Shown piece by piece: positions 8,290-15,322 of a stretch of DNA of 38,465 bases. The stretch comes from Oscillospiraceae bacterium. Lineage in GTDB: Bacteria; Bacillota; Clostridia; Oscillospirales; CAG-272. A program made the position numbers and the translations under genes. Below the pieces are notes generated by a model. That model saw nothing but the letters and a program-made list of their open reading frames with translations. It was not told where the DNA came from and made no database searches. The stretch spans positions 1 to 38,465 of the forward strand of contig SVQN01000022.1 in the NCBI GenBank assembly GCA_015065295.1, read 5' to 3'. Every line of letters starts with the position of its first letter. Positions within the stretch are counted from its first letter, which is position 1.

Positions 8290-9858
8290 ATGAAAATCGA
8301 AATCTTTGACACGACCCTGCGCGACGGGGAACAGGGCGCGGGCGTGGAGTTCTCCACGGACGACAAGCTCCGCGTCATTCACGCGCTCGACAAACTGGGC
8401 GTATCCTATATTGAAGCCGGCATGATGACCGATGATCCCGCGAAACACGCATTTTTTGATACCCTCGCGGACATATCTCTTGAAAATGCGAAGCTCGCCG
8501 TCTTCGGGCAGACCTGCCGTACCGGCGAATGTGCCGCCGACAATCCCGCGCTCCGTGCCATCGCCGAATGCCGGGTTCCCGCCGCCGTCCTGTACGGCAA
8601 GGCATGGGACTATCAGGTCACGGATGTTCTCAAAACTACCGGCGGCGAAAATCTCCGCATGATCTACGACAGCATCTCCTTCGTGAAATCGTCCGGGAAG
8701 GAAGTTATCTTCGACGCGGAGCATTTCTTTGACGGCTACGCCGACAATCCCGTTTACGCCATGAGCGTCGTTGATACTGCGTTTCTGGCAGGAGCTTCGC
8801 GCGTCGTTCTCTGCGACACCAACGGCGGTATGCTCCCCGATGTCATCGGCATGGTCTGCGCCGCCGTTACGAAAAAACATAAAAACATCGGCATCCACTG
8901 CCACAACGACCTCGGCATGGCGGTTTCCGGCTCCGTTGCGGCGGTTCTGTCCGGCGTGACGCAGGTGCAGGGGACGATCTCCGGCATCGGTGAACGCTGC
9001 GGCAATGCCAACCTCAATACCATCATCCCCGTTCTCCAGCTCAAGCTCGGCTTCGACTGCATCGGCGAGAACCTCAAAAATCTCTCCCGCACCGCGCGAA
9101 GCGTCAACGAAGCCGGAAATCTCCTGTTCGACGAAAACGAACCGTTCGTCGGCGGATACGCCTTCACCCATAAGGCGGGCGCACACATCGACGGTGTGTC
9201 GAAAGCACCGCGCGCGTTCGAACATATCACCCCCGAAGCGGTCGGCAACCGGCGGAACATCGTCGTCAGCGGCCTCTCCGGACGTGCGGCGGTCATCGAC
9301 AAAATGCGCGCATATATGCCCGACCGCGATTTCCGTAAGGACGACGACGGCGTGATCCGTACCGCCGCGCTCATCCGCGAACGGGAAGCCGCCGGGTTTG
9401 CCTACGAGGACGCAGGCGCATCCCTCGTTCTGCTGATCGACGAAGCCCTCGGACAGCGGAAGCGGTATTTCAACCTCATCAGCCTGAAAGTCATCGTGGA
9501 TTCGCAGAACAATGCGGACATGGGCGCGTCGGCAGTCATCAAAATCTCGGTCGGAGGCCGGGACGAACTCACCGCAGGCGAAGGAAACGGTCCGGTCAAC
9601 GCCATCGACGAAGCCCTGCGCCGCGCACTTCTCCGTTTCTATCCGGAAATCGCGGATATGCGGCTGACGGACTACCGCGTCCGCGTGCTGGACTCCAACG
9701 CAACCGCGTCGGCGGTACGCGTATCCATCGAATCCACGGACGGCGTGTCCGTCTGGCGCACCATCGGCGTGTCAAGCGACGTCATCAACGCGAGCTGGCA
9801 GGCGATGCGCGACTCGGTCGAATACATGCTCCGCATGAATTCGACAGCTAATAACTAA
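8290..9858 (+). CDS. cimA: (R)-citramalate synthase
   Basis: The 522-residue enzyme is a DRE-TIM metallolyase homologous to LeuA. Several segments place it in the citramalate synthase branch, which joins pyruvate and acetyl-CoA to open a threonine-independent route to isoleucine: HFFDGYADNPVYA, LCDTNGG, and GTISGIGERCGNANL. Metal and catalytic residues are present in DTTLRDGEQG (R11, D12) and HCHND (H203, H205). A C-terminal regulatory domain follows from about residue 390. The start MKIEIFDTTLRDGE is typical for the family, yet no Shine-Dalgarno sequence lies before ATG 8290; the preceding bases are the repeat end and a T-rich run. Translation may depend on coupling or on another start. The C-terminal NSTANN is encoded by the following repeat. 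Confidence 0.88.
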   Translation: MKIEIFDTTLRDGEQGAGVEFSTDDKLRVIHALDKLGVSYIEAGMMTDDPAKHAFFDTLADISLENAKLAVFGQTCRTGECAADNPALRAIAECRVPAAVLYGKAWDYQVTDVLKTTGGENLRMIYDSISFVKSSGKEVIFDAEHFFDGYADNPVYAMSVVDTAFLAGASRVVLCDTNGGMLPDVIGMVCAAVTKKHKNIGIHCHNDLGMAVSGSVAAVLSGVTQVQGTISGIGERCGNANLNTIIPVLQLKLGFDCIGENLKNLSRTARSVNEAGNLLFDENEPFVGGYAFTHKAGAHIDGVSKAPRAFEHITPEAVGNRRNIVVSGLSGRAAVIDKMRAYMPDRDFRKDDDGVIRTAALIREREAAGFAYEDAGASLVLLIDEALGQRKRYFNLISLKVIVDSQNNADMGASAVIKISVGGRDELTAGEGNGPVNAIDEALRRALLRFYPEIADMRLTDYRVRVLDSNATASAVRVSIESTDGVSVWRTIGVSSDVINASWQAMRDSVEYMLRMNSTANN

Positions 9859-9954
9859 GAACTAAGAGTGAATAGCTATTATCCAAACCTCCCGTCAGCC
9901 GACAGACATAAAATTTCACCTTAGTCCTTCACCATTCACCATTAGCCATTAGTC
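9846..9954. repeat. Heptad-repeat intergenic palindrome, copy 3
   Basis: Left 7-mers are AGCTAAT, AACTAAG, AACTAAG, AGTGAAT, AGCTATT; right 7-mers are TTAGTCC, TTCACCA, TTCACCA, TTAGCCA, TTAGTCT. The central motif GTCAGCCGACAGAC is at 9894-9907. The cimA stop codon lies in the left arm. Confidence 0.85.
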
Positions 9955-9973
9955 TTTTTTGAAAGGTATTATC

Positions 9974-11035
9974 ATGAAAACTGTTGCTGTTCTCTTCGGC
10001 GGCAAGTCCTCCGAATATGAAGTCTCCCTCTCCTCCGCGTACGGCGCGCTCACCAATATCAATACCGAAAAATACAACATCGTCAAGCTCGGCATCACCC
10101 GTGAAGGCCAGTTCTGGTATTACTGCGATACCAATGAAAAAATTGCGGACGGCACCTGGATCGACGGCGAAAAATATCCCGTATCCCTCGACCTCACCGG
10201 CGGCGGACTGATCGTTTTCCGGAACGGTGAAATCGAACGCATCCACGTTGACCGCGTTCTCCCGATGATCCACGGCAAATTCTGCGAAGACGGTACCATG
10301 CAGGGGATGTTCGCCGTTGCGGGCATTTCCGTTGCGGGATGCGACTGCGCTTCCTCCGCCGTCTGCATGGACAAAGCCATCACCAAGGCAATCGTGGACG
10401 CGGAAACCGGCATCCGTCAGGCATGGACCATCGTTGCGGACGCGGCAGACTGTCCCGTGAAGGAAAACGAAGAAACGCCCGAAATCGCCGACCTCCGCCG
10501 CCGCTGCGAACGCAAATTCGGCTATCCGATGTTCGTCAAGCCCTCCCGCGCGGGTTCTTCCGTCGGTGCATCCAAGGTAAAAACCGCGGCTGCGTTCAAC
10601 AAAGCCATGTTCGTTGCCTTCGCGGAAGACACGAAAGTTCTCGTGGAAGAATGTATCGGCGGTCCCGAACTGGAAGTCGCCGTCCTCGAAGAAAACGGTA
10701 AGTACACCGTCGCAGGCCCGGCCGAAATCGACGTCGGCTCCAGCGAATTCTACGACTACGAAACCAAGTACGTCAGCGACGCGTCGTCCTACTATCTCCC
10801 GGCACGCCTTTCCGAAGAAAAGCAGCAGGAAGTCCGCGACAAAGCCCTCGCCATTTTCAAGGCACTCGACTGCCGCGGCTACTCCCGCGTAGACTTCTTC
10901 CTCCGCAAGAACGGCGAATTCGTTTTCAACGAAATCAACACACTTCCCGGCTTCACGCCCATCTCCATGTACCCGAAAATGATGATCCATCACGGCATTT
11001 CGTACGCCGAAATCATTGACAGATTAATTGGCTAA
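9974..11035 (+). CDS. ddl: D-alanine--D-alanine ligase
   Basis: The 353-residue ATP-grasp enzyme makes D-Ala-D-Ala for peptidoglycan. Visible landmarks are the N-terminal FGGKSSEYEVSLSS (catalytic Glu 16), the AVCMDKAITK segment, the ATP-binding loop KPSRAGSSVG (189-198), the omega-loop YETKY (262-266), and the metal/substrate loop NEINTLPGFT (319-328). The Tyr in the omega loop fits a D-Ala-specific ligase rather than a D-lactate-type resistance ligase; this is inference from family knowledge. ATG 9974 follows GAAAGGT. The gene is the fifth of the operon and has no other cell-wall gene beside it. Its stop codon lies at the start of the fourth heptad repeat. Confidence 0.92.
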   Translation: MKTVAVLFGGKSSEYEVSLSSAYGALTNINTEKYNIVKLGITREGQFWYYCDTNEKIADGTWIDGEKYPVSLDLTGGGLIVFRNGEIERIHVDRVLPMIHGKFCEDGTMQGMFAVAGISVAGCDCASSAVCMDKAITKAIVDAETGIRQAWTIVADAADCPVKENEETPEIADLRRRCERKFGYPMFVKPSRAGSSVGASKVKTAAAFNKAMFVAFAEDTKVLVEECIGGPELEVAVLEENGKYTVAGPAEIDVGSSEFYDYETKYVSDASSYYLPARLSEEKQQEVRDKALAIFKALDCRGYSRVDFFLRKNGEFVFNEINTLPGFTPISMYPKMMIHHGISYAEIIDRLIG

Positions 11036-11139
11036 TGGCGAAAGGTGAATGGTGAATGACTATGTCCTGACCAAATGTCAGCCGACAGACCTAAAATTTT
11101 GTCTAAGTCATTCACCATTAGCCCTTAGTCCTTAGCCCG
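11030..11139. repeat. Heptad-repeat intergenic palindrome, copy 4
   Basis: Left 7-mers are GGCTAAT, GGCGAAA, GGTGAAT, GGTGAAT, GACTATG; right 7-mers are AAGTCAT, TCACCAT, TAGCCCT, TAGTCCT, TAGCCCG. The central motif GTCAGCCGACAGAC is at 11077-11090. It covers the ddl stop codon and ends 22 bases before the DUF4091 gene. Confidence 0.85.
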
Positions 11140-11161
11140 AATATATTTCCGGAGGTTTATT

Positions 11162-12829
11162 ATGCCTATCTTGATGAAACCCATCTCCGCGATGGAAAAG
11201 TGCTTCATGGACGAATCGTATGACTCCAAGAACGCGATTTCCTGCGGCTCCGCTCTGCGCGGGGAAGAATTCTGCTTCGAGATCGCCTATACGTCCGACG
11301 ATCCCGGACATCATCCGAAAGCGGTCTGCTCCCTCGCGGTGGACTCACCTCTTGCGGAGTATGTGACCGTTGCCAAGGTCGAACAGGTTCCCGTCCGTGT
11401 TCCCTGCTACCGTTGGGCGGACGACAACTATCTCCGCAAGGAACCCGGGATGTTCCCCGACCTGCTCATCCCCGCAAAGCCCGGCGCACCCGTATTTGTC
11501 ACCTACGGCGAGCTGAAATCCCTGTTCGTCACCGTCAAGGTTCCCGCTGACCTCGCCGGCGGCGATTATCCGATCACCATCAAGTTCATGTCCGGCGCGG
11601 ATACGGCTGCCGAAGCGACGCTGACCCTCCACGTCATCGCGGCGGAACTCCCGGCACAGAACTTCATCGTGACCCAGTGGTTCCACTGCGACTGCATCGC
11701 AGTTTACTACGATCTGGAAACCTTCTCGGACAAGCACTGGGACTACATCGCAAACTTCATGAAGACCGCCGTTGACAACGGCATCAACACGATTCTCATG
11801 CCCGTTTTCACTCCTCCGCTCGACACGGCAGTCGGCGGCGAACGTCCGACCACACAGCTTGTGGAAGTCCGCAAGACGGCTGACGGCTGGGAATTCAGCA
11901 TGGACGGCGTGGAACGCTGGGTAAAGACCGCCCGTGAATGCGGCGTTGAAAACTATGAAGTTGCCCATCTCTATACCCAGTGGGGTGCCGGTCACGCGCC
12001 GAAGGTCATGGGTTATGATGAAAACGGCGAATACAAGCGTCTGTTCGGCTGGGAAACCGACTCCCTCTCCGACGAATACCGGACGTTCCTCCGCGCCTTC
12101 CTGACCGCATTCTGCGCGAAGATGGAAGAACTCGGCGTAGACAAGAAGAACATCCTGTTCCACATCTCCGACGAACCGTCCATCGACCATCTGGAACCCT
12201 ATCGTGCGGCACGCGAACAGATCGCCGACCTTCTCGAAGGCTACGTTGTCATGGACGCACTGTCGAACTTTGAATTCTACAAGACCGGTGCGGTGCAGAA
12301 TCCGATCCCGGCGAACAACCATATCGATCCCTTCCTGGAAGCGAATGTTCCGAATCTGTGGACATACTACTGCTGCGGACAGGGCAACGATGTTTCGAAC
12401 CGGTTCCTTGCCATGCCGACGGCAAGAACCCGCGTAATCGGCACGCAGTTCTGGAAGTACAGGATTGCAGGCTTCCTGCAGTGGGGCTACAACTTCTGGT
12501 ACGCGCAGGGCTCGACCCACGCGATTGATCCGTATGCGATCACGGACGGCGACTATTTCGTACCGGCGGGCGACTGCTTCTCGGTCTACCCGGGACCGAA
12601 GGGACAGCCGTACGAAACCCTGCACCTGAAGGGTTTCACGATGGCATTGGCAGATATGCGCGCGATGTATCTCGCGGAAGAAAAATGCGGCCGCGAAGCG
12701 GTGATGGCAGCTCTTGAAGGCGAGCTTGGCGAAGGCTACGAACGCGGGATCACGTTCTCGCAGTATCCGCACGATGCGGCATGGCTGGAAGGCGTTCGCG
12801 CGAAGGTGAATGCACTTATCGAAGGATAA
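11162..12829 (+). CDS. DUF4091 domain protein, glycoside hydrolase-like
   Basis: The 555-residue protein has the plan of DUF4091-containing proteins: an N-terminal beta-sandwich (about 1-160), then a TIM-barrel-like domain with HISDEP (H334-P339) as the probable acidic active-site strand, and a C-terminal part with WTYYCCGQG, SNRFLAMP and GFLQWGYNFW. Relatives include proteins related to GH123-type hexosaminidases, so a role in glycan breakdown is plausible; the substrate is unknown. No signal peptide is seen, so it should be cytosolic. The GGAGG at about 11150 supports ATG 11162. It is the last gene of the operon and ends at a strong terminator (12859-12886). Its link to leuA, cimA and ddl is not obvious. 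Confidence 0.75.
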   Translation: MPILMKPISAMEKCFMDESYDSKNAISCGSALRGEEFCFEIAYTSDDPGHHPKAVCSLAVDSPLAEYVTVAKVEQVPVRVPCYRWADDNYLRKEPGMFPDLLIPAKPGAPVFVTYGELKSLFVTVKVPADLAGGDYPITIKFMSGADTAAEATLTLHVIAAELPAQNFIVTQWFHCDCIAVYYDLETFSDKHWDYIANFMKTAVDNGINTILMPVFTPPLDTAVGGERPTTQLVEVRKTADGWEFSMDGVERWVKTARECGVENYEVAHLYTQWGAGHAPKVMGYDENGEYKRLFGWETDSLSDEYRTFLRAFLTAFCAKMEELGVDKKNILFHISDEPSIDHLEPYRAAREQIADLLEGYVVMDALSNFEFYKTGAVQNPIPANNHIDPFLEANVPNLWTYYCCGQGNDVSNRFLAMPTARTRVIGTQFWKYRIAGFLQWGYNFWYAQGSTHAIDPYAITDGDYFVPAGDCFSVYPGPKGQPYETLHLKGFTMALADMRAMYLAEEKCGREAVMAALEGELGEGYERGITFSQYPHDAAWLEGVRAKVNALIEG

Positions 12830-12858
12830 GTTTCGGCTAAAGTTATCTTATAAGGTAG

Positions 12859-12886
12859 AAAAAAGTACCCTGACGGGTACTTTTTT
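12859..12886 (+). terminator. Terminator of the operon
   Basis: The stem GTACCC/GGGTAC (12865-12870 and 12875-12880) with a TGAC loop is flanked by A6 and followed by T6, a classic intrinsic terminator 30 bases after the DUF4091 stop. Confidence 0.9.
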
Positions 12887-12896
12887 CAATTTTATG

Positions 12897-13290
12897 CCAC
12901 TACGCGTGGCGGCGCACAAGAGGACTTCCGGAGCGAAGCCCTCTTGTGAATCACCCCGCTCTATAAATCGTTCGGGGGACTCGCCCTTAAGGGCTCAGAC
13001 ATACAGCAGTTTGCACTCAGCAAATCGCACGGAAGAACAGGGATTTTGTTTTACTGAAAAGTGGAACTGATATTTCAAGTATTCCTCACGGCTGTTTGTA
13101 GTGAACTTACGATTTGGACAGATTTACACTGTATCTTGTCTCTTCCTAACGATATGAATGCGGGCAAACCGCTGTATGTCTGAGGCCTCAAGGCCGAGTC
13201 CCACGAACGCTAAGCCAGGAATTCACAAAGGGGCGGCGACTGACGGAGTTCACTCCGTGAACTCCATTTGTGCGCCGTCCCGCGTAGGGA
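12897..13290. repeat. Large imperfect palindrome (~394 bp)
   Basis: The left arm (12897-13014) pairs with the right arm (13164-13290). Matching blocks include ACGCG/CGCGT at the ends, GGCGGCGCACAA, GGGACTCG/GGACTCGG and CAGACATACAGC with its complement. Sub-palindromes occur within the arms (GCCCTTAAGGGC, GGCCTCAAGGCC, GGAGTTCACTCC). The 149-base centre has no open frame with a ribosome binding site and no promoter I can defend. The element fills the space between two terminators. Confidence 0.75.
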
Positions 13291-13301
13291 CATAAAATTT
13301 G

Positions 13302-13326
13302 AAAAAATGTCCAACGGACATTTTTT
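13302..13326. terminator. Second terminator hairpin after the large palindrome
   Basis: AAAAAATGTCC and GGACATTTTTT form an 11-bp stem with an AAC loop. No gene ends immediately before it on either strand, so its substrate transcript would have to start within the palindrome or be read-through. Confidence 0.75.
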
Positions 13327-13334
13327 CTTACCTA

Positions 13335-13364
13335 TTGATTTCCCTATGGAAAGTATGTTATAAT
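13335..13364 (+). promoter_or_regulatory. Promoter of the LytM-like gene
   Basis: TTGATT (13335-13340), an 18-base spacer and TATAAT (13359-13364) lie 49 bases before the GTG start. Confidence 0.7.
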
Positions 13365-13413
13365 AATTCTGTATCGAAATGTATCATTGAATGAAAAAGA
13401 AAGGTGAAAAGCC

Positions 13414-15060
13414 GTGAAAAATAAAATTATCCTCCTCTTCCTCATCGTCGCGTGCTTTATTCCCTCCGTGGTAGCGTACGCCAGCTACAACAACACCCAG
13501 AACGCCCCCGTTGACGATAAAACCGCTGTCTCGATCTCCATCGACGATATCAACGGAAAAAATTTCCGCTATACCCGCGAAGCCGAAGGCGATACCGCCG
13601 ATACGCTCATTGATTTCTTTATCACGGCTAAGAAAAACGCCACTGCCCTCGCCTCTCTCCCCGAAACCCTGCAGACCGAGGACTACTACAAGGTAACGAT
13701 CTCCTCCAACGTCCGTGACGAAACTTATCACTACTACTTCTCCTCCGATCCCACCACCAACTACTTCCGCGATCCCAACGGTCAGGCGTACAAAATGGCC
13801 GAAGCGGACGCCGAAGTCTTCATCAAGACCGAGTATGCCGAAAGCCTTTACGAAATGTCCGCGATGCCCAATCTCACCCTTTCCGGTACCTACTCCGTCA
13901 CGCCCGACACCGCCGTATGGCAGTACAAAAACTACACCGGCGAATATGTGGACAGCGATGTGACCGGTCTCGTGGCGGACACCGCCGAACGCTATGAACT
14001 CGAAGGCGGTCTAGATCTCAAGTTCGACATGGAACCCGACTACTGCCGTGTCTATGTCACCGGCGCGGACGGCTCCGTCATCTTCGACGATATGTACGGC
14101 AACATGGGCGACTTCCGTTTCGACGGTCTCGGTCAGGTAACGGTTGACGTGGTAGCAAAATGGTACGAAGACTCCTCCCGCACCTTCTGCGGCGAGCTGG
14201 ATTATTCCTTCCTCTCCTATGTCACCGCGCCTGCGGAATTCTATCTCGGCATGAACACCGTGGATGCGGGACGGTTTGTCACGATCACGGCGACGAACGT
14301 TTCCATCCCCGAAAATATCACCTATACCTCCACGATGGCAAGCACCTACAAGCCGACCTTCTACATGGAAGGCGATTACGCCGTCGCGCTTCTCCCGATT
14401 GATGCGGAAACCGCTGCGGGTCTGTACACCGTCACCCTCTCCTACGGTGCAGTGACCAAGGAACTGACGCTCGCCATCGAAAACGACGGCATCAAGTCTT
14501 CCTATTACTCCATCCCGGCAGCGACGGTAGCCTCCACCCGCAACGACACGACGCTCGAAGCCTTTGAAAAGGCGGTCGGAGAAATCGGTGCGAAGGCATC
14601 GTCCACCCGGATGTTCTCCGGCTCCTTCGCCGAACCGGTGAACGGCTGGTTCCAGCTTCTGCGCGGCTTCGGACGTGACATTTACGTCAACGACGCGACC
14701 TCGCCGACCTACCGCAACAACGGCATTGACTACAACGCCGGCGACGGTACGGACATCATCGCATCCAACGCAGGCGAAGTCGTCTACGCCGGATGGCTCG
14801 ACTACACCGGCAACATCGTCGTCATCGAACACGGCTACGGTCTGAAAACGTGGTACTACAACCTCGGTTCCGTCAGCGCGTCCGTCGGCGACAAGGTCGA
14901 ACGCGGCACCGTCATCGGCAAGGCCGGCTCCACCGGCTTCACGGGCATCTCCGGTGTCCACTTCGCCATGTCCGTCGGCGACCGCTTCGTCTCACCCTAC
15001 GACACCTTCGACTGGACCGACAGCACCGGCAAGGTCGTTATTGCGAAGATTGATGAATAA
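13414..15060 (+). CDS. Exported protein with degenerate LytM/M23 domain
   Basis: The 548-residue protein starts with GTG behind AGAAAGGTG and has a signal peptide or membrane anchor (residues about 4-22, IILLFLIVACFIPSVVAYA). The middle part (30-410) is beta-rich and unrecognised. Residues about 418-540 are an M23 peptidase (LytM) fold, recognisable from NNGIDYNAGDGTDI, GEVVYAGW, IVVIEHGYGLKTWY and SVGDKVERGTVIGKAG. Key residues are missing: the first zinc His of H-x-x-x-D is N435 (D439 is kept), the YxH His is N483, and the first His of H-x-H is G514 (H516 is kept). The domain is therefore unlikely to cut peptidoglycan and may act as a binding or scaffold module, as EnvC-type and some SpoIIQ-type LytM domains do. 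It is monocistronic, with its own promoter and a hairpin element downstream. Confidence 0.82.
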   Translation: MKNKIILLFLIVACFIPSVVAYASYNNTQNAPVDDKTAVSISIDDINGKNFRYTREAEGDTADTLIDFFITAKKNATALASLPETLQTEDYYKVTISSNVRDETYHYYFSSDPTTNYFRDPNGQAYKMAEADAEVFIKTEYAESLYEMSAMPNLTLSGTYSVTPDTAVWQYKNYTGEYVDSDVTGLVADTAERYELEGGLDLKFDMEPDYCRVYVTGADGSVIFDDMYGNMGDFRFDGLGQVTVDVVAKWYEDSSRTFCGELDYSFLSYVTAPAEFYLGMNTVDAGRFVTITATNVSIPENITYTSTMASTYKPTFYMEGDYAVALLPIDAETAAGLYTVTLSYGAVTKELTLAIENDGIKSSYYSIPAATVASTRNDTTLEAFEKAVGEIGAKASSTRMFSGSFAEPVNGWFQLLRGFGRDIYVNDATSPTYRNNGIDYNAGDGTDIIASNAGEVVYAGWLDYTGNIVVIEHGYGLKTWYYNLGSVSASVGDKVERGTVIGKAGSTGFTGISGVHFAMSVGDRFVSPYDTFDWTDSTGKVVIAKIDE

Positions 15061-15066
15061 GATTTT

Positions 15067-15293
15067 GCGGGGAGAAACTTTTTTGAAAAAGTTTCTCCCC
15101 GCCCCCCTCTTCAAAAACTTTCAAACAAATGGATTGGCAAGGTTGGGTGCAAATCCGAAATACCTGAAATTTCTGTACGCTGCACAGCCGGTTGGGTATT
15201 CCCAAATCCGCACTGCACGTTGTTATCCCATTCTGTTTGAAGTTTTTTGAAAGGGGTGCGGGGAAAACTTTTTTCCAAAAAAGTTTTCCCCGC
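15067..15293. repeat. Short palindromic element between two hairpin ends
   Basis: The left end is the hairpin GGGGAGAAAC/GTTTCTCCCC followed by a C-rich tail and CTTTCAAAC (15067-15124). The right end is its inverted counterpart GTTTGAAG... with the hairpin GGGGAAAAC/GTTTTCCCC (15236-15293). The ends resemble those of the elements at 3900 and 29735, but the interior of about 110 bases is unrelated and contains no gene. Confidence 0.7.
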
Positions 15294-15322
15294 TTATTAT
15301 TAACATAAAACAGGTACAAAAA

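Noticed and set aside
6501-11139. CRISPR-like array from the repeats in the operon gaps
   Set aside because: The repeats are palindromic units separated by whole genes, with no regular spacers and no cas genes.
13414-15060. Active M23 endopeptidase
   Set aside because: Three of the conserved zinc or catalytic His positions are substituted.
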